Of a stretch of DNA of 43,581 bases, positions 15,347 through 23,021 are shown piece after piece (within the stretch, counting starts at the first letter, position 1; the number at the start of each line of letters is the position of its first letter). This DNA is from Sphingopyxis sp. UBA6723 (lineage in GTDB: Bacteria > Pseudomonadota > Alphaproteobacteria > Sphingomonadales > Sphingomonadaceae). The stretch covers positions 62,593 through 106,173 of the forward strand of contig NZ_DKIH01000004.1 of the NCBI RefSeq assembly GCF_002454115.1. The letters are read 5' to 3'. The notes beneath the pieces were generated by a model. It had not been told where the DNA came from, ran no database searches, and saw nothing but the letters and a program-made list of their open reading frames with translations. The translations under genes and the position numbers were made by a program.

Positions 15347-15887
15347 AACGCGACGCACCCGGTTCCTTGCACATCCGTTTGCTGACGCGCGTTTCTTCGC
15401 CTTCGACGATGATGATGTCGGTGACATTCATGCAGCGGGTACCGTCGGCCAAGTCGTTGCGTGCTGCGACGGTCGATGATCCACTGACCTCGGGCCGCGT
15501 CGCGCTGGTCCAGTTCGACGTGGCGCCGACCTCCTCACCACGTGTCACCTCCTCGGTCGCGGCGGCGGCCTGTACCTGCTCGGCGGGATCGAGGCGACAG
15601 GCGATCGCGTCGGTCAGCGTCCCGCTGACTTCGCCGATCGGCACATAGCTGTAAACGCCAGCTTTGCTCGCCGCATCGCCGACCGCATCGTTCAGTACAT
15701 TGCCCAGGATATTTCGGCCAATGCTGCTGCCCTTCTTGCCCTTCGGACAGCCGCCATTGTCATCGCTGCTCGGCTTGGGCGCCGGCGTCGTCACCTTGCG
15801 CAACAACCCGCCGAATTGGGCTTGCGCCGGGGCGATCGCCAGCAGACACACTGCCAGCACGGCCGGGGCACCCCAGATTTTATGCAT
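15330..15887 (-). CDS. exported hypothetical protein
   Basis: The 185-residue protein has a clear signal peptide (MHKIWGAPAVLAVCLLAIAPAQA, then QFGG). The mature part has a Gly/Ser-rich stretch (GCPKGKKGSSIGRNILGNVL), a mid region rich in Ala/Glu, and a C-terminal segment with two cysteines (RCMNVTDIIIVEGE...RMCKEPGASRYAL) that weakly recalls the tail of 16-17 kDa surface antigens. I do not recognise a function. Two adjacent ATGs exist at 15890 and 15887. The second is 6 bases from a GGAG and is preferred. It precedes and overlaps the ClpP-like exported gene. Confidence 0.65.
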   Translation of the reverse strand: MHKIWGAPAVLAVCLLAIAPAQAQFGGLLRKVTTPAPKPSSDDNGGCPKGKKGSSIGRNILGNVLNDAVGDAASKAGVYSYVPIGEVSGTLTDAIACRLDPAEQVQAAAATEEVTRGEEVGATSNWTSATRPEVSGSSTVAARNDLADGTRCMNVTDIIIVEGEETRVSKRMCKEPGASRYALAA

Positions 15888-16038
15888 CATCCGCTCCACC
15901 CCAAATCCTTGCCGCTAACAGCATCCTGACTGCACTAGTATGCGGCGTTCATGCCATCCGCTGTGATTTTCATCAACTCTTGGCAAAATCTCATCCAGAC
16001 AGGTTGAATTAAGCCTGAAATTGTCACACTAACTCGCC

Positions 16039-16479
16039 ATGCTTTCGCAAAAGACCCGCTATACGATCCGCGCTTTCCAGCATCTGGCCGACCATTGGGG
16101 CAAGGGGCAGGTGCAGCTGGCGGATATTGCGGAGGCACAGAATATCCCGCCCAAATTCCTGACCGTCATCCTGTCGGAGATGGCGCGCGAGGGCCTGCTT
16201 ATTTCGCAACGTGGCCGCGATGGGGGCTATCAGCTTGCCCTGCCACCGATCGACATCAGCTATGGCGACCTCGTCCGCCTGACCCGCGGGTCGCTGGCGC
16301 TCGTCCCCTGCGCGTCGCGCAACGCGCACGAACATTGCAAGAATTGCCTTCCCGAAGCCGAATGCCGCCTGCGCAGCCTGATGCTAAAGGTCCGCGACGA
16401 CACCGCATCGATCCTCGACCGCATCACGCTGGCCGACCCCATTGCGCTGGAACCGCTGTTCGACGAAGTCGCCGCATAG
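16039..16479 (+). CDS. Rrf2-family transcriptional regulator, likely Fe-S sensing
   Basis: The 146-residue protein has the Rrf2 winged helix at its N-terminus (MLSQKTRYTIRAFQHLADH, then ADIAEAQNIPPKFLTVILSE and ISQRGRDGGYQLALPP). The dimerisation region carries four cysteines (C91, C100, C103, C109 in CASRNAHEHCKNCLPEAEC), a spacing close to IscR/NsrR-type [Fe-S] sites. It probably senses iron-sulfur status, NO or redox state, though the ligand cannot be told. No isc, suf or NO-detoxifying gene is adjacent. It stands alone after the divergent exported pair. Confidence 0.85.
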   Translation: MLSQKTRYTIRAFQHLADHWGKGQVQLADIAEAQNIPPKFLTVILSEMAREGLLISQRGRDGGYQLALPPIDISYGDLVRLTRGSLALVPCASRNAHEHCKNCLPEAECRLRSLMLKVRDDTASILDRITLADPIALEPLFDEVAA

Positions 16480-16701
16480 CGCCGGGCGCCGCCGGGTTGC
16501 CGGGACAATCCAAAGTTCAGGAAAGTTCAGCCTAACCGCGACCCCGTTCCAACTGGACGAAGCGGAGGACGGGCACGCACGTTGCTGATGGACAAGCTTG
16601 AAGCATAACGGGATATTGTAGGAAAGAGGTTTCGCGAACCGGTATGCCGATGATGGCAGAACGAGTTGCGATCGGCGTGCAAAGATGCCGTGGCGTCCAA
16701 C

Positions 16702-16729
16702 AAAAAGGCCCGCTTGTGCAGGCCTTTTT
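16702..16729 (+). terminator. intrinsic terminator
   Basis: AAAAAGGCC (16702-16710) pairs perfectly with GGCCTTTTT (16721-16729) around a 10-base loop. The A-run before and T-run after make it symmetric, so it could work in both directions. It lies 223 bases after the Rrf2 stop, so it may end that transcript or belong to a lost neighbour. Confidence 0.75.
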
Positions 16730-16736
16730 GAAGAAG

Positions 16737-16750
16737 TGGTGGACCCTAGC
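16737..16750. other. possible tRNA 3'-end scar (attachment-site remnant)
   Basis: TGGTGGACCCTAGC reads on the minus strand as GCTAGGGTCCACCA, which resembles the end of a tRNA acceptor stem with its CCA. No tRNA body follows, because the sequence continues CGCAACGACAT without the TTCGA loop. Such fragments are left at att sites by tRNA-targeting integrases. It is short and may be chance. Confidence 0.3.
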
Positions 16751-17133
16751 GCAACGACATACTCATTTACCTTAGCACCTCATCATCCATTTTATTATTT
16801 TATTATAATGTTTGAAGCCCGTCTCTATCTGTCCCCGTCCGTCATTGAATGACTAAATCCAGGACAAAGTGTGGGGTAGGCTGCCATATTGAAATTATTA
16901 AACGGAGGACATATTGCAGCCTCATCCCGATCACAGCTCAGTCAGATAAAAAACGTCGTGTTGAAGCGTTGGACATCATCGCCCTGCCGCTTCTCGCCCG
17001 CAAAACTGAAACCGTGATCAGGTTCTGGCCGGTTGCGGTCGGTCGGCTTTTTGCTGCGAACTCAAGAAATCGGATGCCCTGACATCCGGAACTTCGCTTG
17101 CGATGGTGGCGAAATCTTTGTCGGTTTTGACGG

Positions 17134-17574
17134 TTAAACCCCCAGGTCGGTGCCCGGACCTATGTTGCCGGTGGTACCGGTCGCCGGTAGCGGCTCGTCG
17201 GGGCCGCTCAGGCGCTCAAAATAACCCTCGTCGGCCTGTGCGACGACATGACGCATCGCATCGAAGTCATTGACGAGCTGATGACGGTCAACGTGAAGCT
17301 TTTCGCCGATCAACGCCGGGCGGATGAGCCAGGGGTTGTTGGTGAAGCGGATGACGTCGCCGCGCACCGATCCGGCCACCGCGATCCCAATGCTGCGCGG
17401 CACGCCGCCATCGCGGCGCGCGAACGCTTACCATGCGGCTTGGAAGCTGGCGTAATATGCGGTGAGCAGCTTCGTCGCTTCGCCCAGCGACACGACACGG
17501 CCGCCAGCCACCTCCGCGATCACCAATTGCGCAAGGGTGCCGCCGATATCGACTGCGACTACGGTCTCGGTCAT
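17134..17574 (-). pseudogene. glk: glucokinase remnant (nonsense and 3' truncation)
   Basis: Reading leftward from the ATG at 17574, the frame encodes a glucokinase start: MTETVVAVDIGGTLAQLVIA with the phosphate-1 loop. It hits a TAA at 17428-17430 after codon 48, then continues in the same frame with the kinase sequence SIGIAVAGSVRGDVIRFTNN, DFDAMRHVVAQADEG and TGTTGNIGPGTDLGV before a second stop at 17134. An intact glucokinase is about 320 residues, so roughly the last half is missing and the first half is interrupted. No frameshift is needed to join the pieces. It follows the glucose-type transporter gene, the usual place for glk in a sugar operon. Confidence 0.82.
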
Positions 17575-17634
17575 AGTGCTCCTCTTCGGTGTCGGGTCAG
17601 TCCCCGACGCCCAACTCAATTGCAAGACGCCGCG

Positions 17635-18930
17635 TTATTCGGCCGGGCGCCGGGCATAATAGCCGAAGCATGCGATCACTGCATAGCAAAGGGCGGGCAG
17701 CAACAACGCCAGCGCCAGACTGCCCGTCAGGTCGGCGAGCGCGCCGGTCGCGAGCGGGACGACGGCGCCGCCGAAGATCGCGATGTTTATGATCCCTGAC
17801 CCGTCGGCGGCGCGCGGTCCAAGCTTTTCGGACGCCAGGCTGAAGATCGTCGGGAACATGATCGCGTTGGTCAGGCCGATCGCGAGCAGCGAATAGGCCG
17901 CGACGGTCCCGCTGCTGCTCGCGGAGACGAGGATCAGCGTAATCGCACCGACCGCCACAGCTGCGAGCAATTTGCCCGGGCTGACGCCTAGATACATGAT
18001 CCACGAGCCGATGAAGCGCCCGATCATCGCGCCGCCCCAATAAAGCGCAATCATCCAGCCGATGACCGACTCGGGCTGGCCCAGCACGCGTTCGAGCGCG
18101 AGATAGTTGATGACCAGCGAGCCGATCGACACCTCGGCACCGACATAGAGGAAGATGCACAGCGCGCCGAAGCTGAAGCGTGGACGCTTGAGAAGATCGA
18201 GGCCCGCAAAGCCGCTGCTGGCTTCATGCTTCTCGTCCTTGAGCCGACCCCGGAACATCCACACCGCCACGGCAACGACCGCGAGCGCCGCCGCGATCCC
18301 GAGATAGCCGTGAACGATCGCCTGGCTCTCGGCGACGCGGTAGGCATCCAGCGCCGTGCCCGACAGATCCTCCGCCGATACATCCTTGAGCGAGCCGAGG
18401 ATCAGTCCCGCGCCGACCAGTGGGAAGATGGTGGTCCCAAGCGAGTTGAACGCCTGCGCAAAGGTCAGGCGGCTATGCGCGGTCTGGGGTTTGCCCAGCA
18501 GAGAGATCAGCGGATTGGCAACGACCTGCACGATCACCACCCCGCTCGCGAGGACGAACAGCGCGAAGAGAAACAGCCCATAGGTCGCGGTCTGCGATGC
18601 CGGGATGAAGAGCAGGCAGCCTACCATCATCGTCACCAGCCCGGCCACCGCGCCGCGCATATAGCCGATTTTTTTGACCAGCTTGGCCCCCGGGATGCCG
18701 ATCAGGAGATAGGCGGTGAAGAAGCAGAACTGCACCAGCATCGCTTGGGTATAGTTGAGCGTGAACAGCTCCTTCAGTTTGGGGATCAGCACATCGTTAA
18801 GCGACGTGATGCCGCCGAAAATGAAAAACAGGCCCATCACGAACAGGCGCAGCTCGGGGGCATCGACATGGCCGCCCGGCTCGGTTCCCCTGCCCGCATC
18901 CATCGCGCTATCCTGCGGCATAATCGCCAT
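17635..18930 (-). CDS. FHS-family sugar MFS transporter (glucose/galactose:H+ type)
   Basis: The 431-residue protein has about 12 membrane segments. It resembles the FucP/GluP branch of the MFS: LFVMGLFFIFGGITSLNDVL, LVQFCFFTAYLLIGIPGAKLV, VVQVVANPLISLLGKPQTA, RLTFAQAFNSLGTTIFPLVGA. These carriers import glucose, galactose or related monosaccharides across the inner membrane with protons. The start is the ATG at 18930, with AGGGAG 8 bases before it. It lies between the other MFS gene and the glucokinase remnant, all on the same strand as the GH3 and receptor genes, so it probably imports the glucose released by the GH3 enzyme. Confidence 0.87.
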   Translation of the reverse strand: MAIMPQDSAMDAGRGTEPGGHVDAPELRLFVMGLFFIFGGITSLNDVLIPKLKELFTLNYTQAMLVQFCFFTAYLLIGIPGAKLVKKIGYMRGAVAGLVTMMVGCLLFIPASQTATYGLFLFALFVLASGVVIVQVVANPLISLLGKPQTAHSRLTFAQAFNSLGTTIFPLVGAGLILGSLKDVSAEDLSGTALDAYRVAESQAIVHGYLGIAAALAVVAVAVWMFRGRLKDEKHEASSGFAGLDLLKRPRFSFGALCIFLYVGAEVSIGSLVINYLALERVLGQPESVIGWMIALYWGGAMIGRFIGSWIMYLGVSPGKLLAAVAVGAITLILVSASSSGTVAAYSLLAIGLTNAIMFPTIFSLASEKLGPRAADGSGIINIAIFGGAVVPLATGALADLTGSLALALLLPALCYAVIACFGYYARRPAE

Positions 18931-19047
18931 GTCTATGTCTCCCTAAAACGGCGTGGGCATGCTGCCCGAGAATCCGAACAAAGTCTCGCTTGTCTGCTGG
19001 TTCGTCCGTGCGGCACGATTGCTCGCCCACGCAAGGTCGCCGGTGCA

Positions 19048-20241
19048 TCACACATCGCGCGGCATCGTCGCCAGCAGCGCGGCGGCGCACAGTGCGAGCA
19101 GCGCAAGCACCAGAAACAGCCTGCCGAAGCCGAAACCCGGAACCACCGAGATGGCGATCCATGGCATGATGAGCGACGGCGCGGTGTTGGTGAGGTTGAA
19201 CAGCCCGATGCCCAGCCCACGCTGTGCGGGGTCGCGCAAGACGCGAAGCGTCTGGCTGGCATGCAGCGCCAGAAAGGTCGCGCCAGCGATCGCGAACAGG
19301 ACATAGGCAAGCTTTGCCATCGCCGGGTCGTCGGCAAGCGCCATCGCGGCGAGTGCCAAACCCGCGAGCGCCGAAATCAAGGACAGGACTGCAAAAGGAA
19401 GACCATATCTGTCCGACCAGCGGCCGAGGAACAGCGCGACGACGATCGACGCCGACAGGCCGCCCGCGAACAAGATGGTCTTTTCCCCATCGCCCATCGC
19501 GGGGTCGAGCGCGCGGAGCCAGAAATAGAGATAGCTGGCGAGCGCCGCGCCGGAAATCTGCATCAGGAGACGCGCGACCCACATGCGAACCGCGGCGGCT
19601 TTGAGGTGCGGCGCCGTCCCTTGGCTCGCTGGTGCTACGCCCGGCGATGCTGTCAGGCGCCGCGGATGACCCCAAAGCAGCAAGGGCAGCACCAATGCAG
19701 CGGTCATCACCGCAATGATCACGGCTTTGCCGTCGAACGAGCTTATCGCCCCGGCGGCGAACAAGATGCCCGACCATGCCCCCAGTGCGGGCGCAATCGA
19801 GAGCAGACCGCCGAGCAGCCCCTTCTGCGTGTCCGGAACAAAGTCACCCGCCCAGGCGATCAGCGGCGTGAGCATCAGGTTGAGCGCCAGCTGCCACGCC
19901 ACGACCAGCCAGAGCAGGGCACCGATGCTGTCGCACTGCGTCATGGCCAGCTGGAGCAGGATCGTTGCGACCATACCAACGGCGATCCATAAACGGCGGT
20001 TGCTGGTGCGATCGCTCAGCCATCCGGACAGCACGCCCGAAACGCTGGCCGCGACCGCGCCCGCAAACACGATATAGCCCAGCCAGACAATGTCGTCGGT
20101 ACCGGCGAGTTCGGTGATCCGCGCCGGGAGGACGAGCATGAGAAAGGGCGTGTAGGCCGTAACGCCGCCCGCATAAGCAAGCGCATAGAGAAGCAGGAAG
20201 CCAAGCGGCTGCCGCGCCGCTCCTCCGGCCCCATTGTCCAT
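19048..20241 (-). CDS. MFS transporter, probable sugar carrier
   Basis: The 397-residue protein has about 12 hydrophobic segments and MFS loop motifs (GWLSDRTSNRRLWIAVG between helices 2 and 3, FLGRWSDRYGLPFAV in the second half). The pattern is like the glycoside-associated MFS carriers of sphingomonads and xanthomonads, so a glucoside or short oligosaccharide is likely, but the substrate cannot be fixed. The frame is open 26 codons upstream, but the hydrophobic core starts soon after the ATG at 20241 (MDNGAGGAARQPLGFLLLYA). It lies between the receptor gene, from which a hairpin separates it, and the FHS transporter. Confidence 0.8.
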   Translation of the reverse strand: MDNGAGGAARQPLGFLLLYALAYAGGVTAYTPFLMLVLPARITELAGTDDIVWLGYIVFAGAVAASVSGVLSGWLSDRTSNRRLWIAVGMVATILLQLAMTQCDSIGALLWLVVAWQLALNLMLTPLIAWAGDFVPDTQKGLLGGLLSIAPALGAWSGILFAAGAISSFDGKAVIIAVMTAALVLPLLLWGHPRRLTASPGVAPASQGTAPHLKAAAVRMWVARLLMQISGAALASYLYFWLRALDPAMGDGEKTILFAGGLSASIVVALFLGRWSDRYGLPFAVLSLISALAGLALAAMALADDPAMAKLAYVLFAIAGATFLALHASQTLRVLRDPAQRGLGIGLFNLTNTAPSLIMPWIAISVVPGFGFGRLFLVLALLALCAAALLATMPRDV

Positions 20242-20323
20242 CGCCAATGCTTTCAAGCCTCCGCTTGGGCACGCTGCCCTTCGCCAACCTACAGCCTGCA
20301 TAGCGGTACCAACCGGCATAATA

Positions 20324-20358
20324 CAGCCGCCCAGACCGCGTCGCGGCCCGGGCGGCTG
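20324..20358. terminator. hairpin between receptor and transporter genes
   Basis: CAGCCGCCC (20324-20332) pairs with GGGCGGCTG (20350-20358) in a 9-bp stem. For rightward transcription it is followed by CCCC and seven Ts. In the direction of the operon (leftward) the run after the stem is only TATTAT. It may partly reduce read-through from the receptor gene into the MFS genes and stop antisense transcription. Confidence 0.6.
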
Positions 20359-20367
20359 CCCCTTTTT

Positions 20368-22998
20368 TTAGAAGGTCACGCGCGCCCGCAGACCATAGCT
20401 GCGCGCGTCGTTCAGGAAGCGGATGTTGAGCGACGAACCGACCAGCGCCTTTTGCGAGACTTCTTCGTTTAGGAAGTTGCTCGCCCAGGCTTCGAGGCGG
20501 AAATTGTCGATCGTATAGCCGATCCCCAGATTGAGCGTCGCATAGCCCTTTTGCCGGTCGGGGAAACCCGCCGCCAGCGACGTCTGCCGCGCCCCGCTCA
20601 GGAACACGATATCATCCTCGTTGAACTGGCTGAGGAAGTAGGACGAGCGGTAGTTGAGCAGCGCCTGCCAATCGAGACGGCCCGGGCCCACGTCGAACCA
20701 TTGCGACAGACGCGCGCTGACGTTCATCTTCGACGACAGCGGCAAACGGTTTCCGACCAGGCTGATCAGCGGCGAATTGCCGCCCGCGCCAAAATCCTGC
20801 GCGCGCGCATCGGCCACGGTGCCGCGCGTGATCTTGGTGTCCAGATAGGCGGCGTTGATGTCGAGCCCGAAATTGCCCGGCAGACTCAAACGCAGTTCGG
20901 CTTCGGCACCATAGATGCGCGACGCGCCGATGTTGCGGTTCACCAGCGAATAGCCGTTGCAGACCGGCGGGGTCTGGGTGCTGTCGAGGTTGATACAGGT
21001 CAGATCCTGAAACACCTGGTTCGAATAGTCGTAGTAAAAGCCTGTGAGGTTGAATACCGCCCGCCGCCCGAACGCATCGAAGCTGTTGCGGCTGCCGATT
21101 TCATAGACGAGCAGTTTTTCGGGGCTGAAGGTTTCGGGGATCGTCGATCCGTTGAAACTGTCGTTGAAGCCGCCCGATTTGTGACCGGTCGATACCTTGG
21201 CATAGAGCATGTTGTCGTCGCTGACGTCGAATTCGATGCCCGCGCGCCAGTCGACGAAGTTGAACTTCGAACTGCCGACCTGCTGCCCCGGGATGGTGAG
21301 GTTGGCATAGCTGAAACCACCGTTCGTGTTGGACGGGTTGAGCGCCGGGCAGTTGACGAAACCATTGTCGATGTCCGGGCGGTCGATGCAGGTGCCATTC
21401 GGGTTGGTGCCATTGGCGATCGCGCCGATCTGCTGGATCAGCGTGTCGCGGAGCCCCGGGGTCTTGATGCCTTCGATCAGGAATTGCGCCAGACCGCGCG
21501 GCGTATTGATGCCCGTGACGTCAAAATTGGGCCGGTCGAGCAAGTTGGGCTTGAAGCCTTCGGTGCCGAGGCGGGTTGCAAAGCAGCAGGCGAAATCTTC
21601 GCCGCCCAGCGTCAGCGCCCAGTTGCCGCCAATGCCATAACGCGACTTTTTCTCGTCCGTGTAGCGAATGCCGCCGAGGAAGCGTAGCCGGTCGGTGACG
21701 TCAAAGGTGCCATCGGCATAGAAGGCATAGCTTTCGCCGTTGACGTCGGGCATCGTGAACTCGGTTCCGGAGTAGCAGCAATAGCCCCGGTCGGCGAGCG
21801 CGAGATAGCCGACCGCCTGGTCTTCATTGAAATAGAAGCCGCCGAGGTTCCAGCGGAAGCGCTGATCCTCATTGGCAAACACGCGCGCCTCATAGACCTG
21901 GCTTTTTGACTTCGTCTGCCAGAAATTGCCCGAGAAATTATCGTAAAGGACCGCCGAAAGGTCGCGGCCCGGATAGTCGATGCCTTCGCTCGACGCATTG
22001 ACCTGGTAGAAATCGACCGACCGATAGCTGCCGGTCAGCTCGGCACCGAAGCTGCCGAAATCATAATTGATCTTGCCCTGCACACCCCACAGCTCATTTT
22101 CCATGTCGCCCTGCAGGCCGCGATAGACGACATTTTTGAGGTTGAGCTTGTCGGGACGGAGGCCGGTCGCCTGAACGGCGCTGAAGATGTTTGCGCCGGG
22201 GTAGCCAGTACCGGTTTCCTTGCCATAGTCGCCGACGATCGAGATGCTGAGCTGGTCGCTCGGTTCCCAGAGCAGCGACAGGCGGCCGGCGTAATTCTCT
22301 TCGAGGCCTGCGGGTTTCAGGCCGCTCGCGAGCGCGCCGGTCGAGACATTTTTGAAACCAAAGTCGCGATTGATGTAATAGCCCGCGGCGCGCAGCGCGA
22401 AGGTGTCGCCGAGCGGGATATTGATCGCCCCCTCGGCGCCGTAGGACGAGCGGTTGCCGAACTCGGCCTGTGCATAGCCGCCAAATTCGCCGAGCCGCGG
22501 TTTCGCGGTGATGATGTTCAGCGTCCCCGCCACCGCGTTGCGGCCATAGAGCGTGCCTTGCGGCCCCTTATTCACCTCGACCCGTTCAAGGTCATAGAAC
22601 ATCAGCCCCAGCCCGCGCGGGCGCGGAATATAGGTACCGTTGAGGTGCGGTGCTGCGCCGGGATCGCCAAGCTCGGTGCTGTTCGCCGAACCCACCCCGC
22701 GGATGAAGATTTCGACATTGCCCTCCTGATTGGAGATGCTGAGGCCGGGGATAGCGACCTGCAGATTGCGCAGATCGCTGATGCCATCGCGGCGCAACTG
22801 ATCGGCGCCCAGCGTCTGCACGACGCCCGACACATCCTGCAGATTTTCCTCGCGGCGGTTTGCCGTGACGACGATCACATCGTCGCGATCCTCGGCGGCC
22901 GTTTCGGCGGCCACCGGCTCCTGCGCATAAGCCGGAACGGTGGCGACGGTGGAAAGCAGTACCAGAAGCGCCGAACGCCCAAAAATTCCCTTGTTCAT
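20368..22998 (-). CDS. TonB-dependent outer-membrane receptor (glucan locus)
   Basis: The 876-residue receptor has a signal peptide (MNKGIFGRSALLVLLSTVATVPAYAQ), a TonB box-like DDVIVVTANRREENLQDV, a plug domain with LRNLQVAIPGLSISNQ, IFIRGVGS and VEVNKGPQGTLYGRNAVAGTLNI, and a 22-strand barrel ending in aromatic-terminated LRARVTF. It should bind a ligand outside the cell and import it into the periplasm with energy from TonB/ExbBD. The gene sits 23 bases after GH3 and before two sugar transporters, so an oligoglucan is the likely ligand rather than iron. Several Cys pairs in extracellular loops (such as GYCCYSG and FACCFA) are unusual and may form disulfides. The start is the ATG at 22998. 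Confidence 0.9.
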   Translation of the reverse strand: MNKGIFGRSALLVLLSTVATVPAYAQEPVAAETAAEDRDDVIVVTANRREENLQDVSGVVQTLGADQLRRDGISDLRNLQVAIPGLSISNQEGNVEIFIRGVGSANSTELGDPGAAPHLNGTYIPRPRGLGLMFYDLERVEVNKGPQGTLYGRNAVAGTLNIITAKPRLGEFGGYAQAEFGNRSSYGAEGAINIPLGDTFALRAAGYYINRDFGFKNVSTGALASGLKPAGLEENYAGRLSLLWEPSDQLSISIVGDYGKETGTGYPGANIFSAVQATGLRPDKLNLKNVVYRGLQGDMENELWGVQGKINYDFGSFGAELTGSYRSVDFYQVNASSEGIDYPGRDLSAVLYDNFSGNFWQTKSKSQVYEARVFANEDQRFRWNLGGFYFNEDQAVGYLALADRGYCCYSGTEFTMPDVNGESYAFYADGTFDVTDRLRFLGGIRYTDEKKSRYGIGGNWALTLGGEDFACCFATRLGTEGFKPNLLDRPNFDVTGINTPRGLAQFLIEGIKTPGLRDTLIQQIGAIANGTNPNGTCIDRPDIDNGFVNCPALNPSNTNGGFSYANLTIPGQQVGSSKFNFVDWRAGIEFDVSDDNMLYAKVSTGHKSGGFNDSFNGSTIPETFSPEKLLVYEIGSRNSFDAFGRRAVFNLTGFYYDYSNQVFQDLTCINLDSTQTPPVCNGYSLVNRNIGASRIYGAEAELRLSLPGNFGLDINAAYLDTKITRGTVADARAQDFGAGGNSPLISLVGNRLPLSSKMNVSARLSQWFDVGPGRLDWQALLNYRSSYFLSQFNEDDIVFLSGARQTSLAAGFPDRQKGYATLNLGIGYTIDNFRLEAWASNFLNEEVSQKALVGSSLNIRFLNDARSYGLRARVTF

Positions 22999-23021
22999 AA
23001 CATCCTCCCTAATTTGTCTTC

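Larger units (their letters stand above)
16480..17133. other. gene-free region with AT-rich stretch
   Basis: This 654-base stretch holds no credible gene. It contains a terminator at 16702-16729, a tRNA-3'-end-like fragment at 16737-16750 and, at about 16765-16810, an AT-rich run (TTTTATTATTTTATTATAAT) unlike the surrounding high-GC DNA. A 77-codon open frame at 16849-17082 has no recognisable features. The region abuts the broken 3' end of the glucokinase remnant, which suggests an old insertion or deletion. Confidence 0.6.

Noticed and set aside
16849..17082. 77-codon open frame in the AT-rich stretch
   Set aside because: It has no Shine-Dalgarno, no recognisable motif and no neighbour relation, and its position in decayed DNA makes it doubtful.
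17404..17440. A frameshift in the glucokinase remnant
   Set aside because: Reading the minus strand codon by codon shows that both parts are in the same frame, separated by a TAA. No shift is needed.
18226..19992. 588-codon open frame on the plus strand across two transporter genes
   Set aside because: The translation is charged and low in hydrophobic residues, and it overlaps two MFS genes with clear membrane helices on the other strand.
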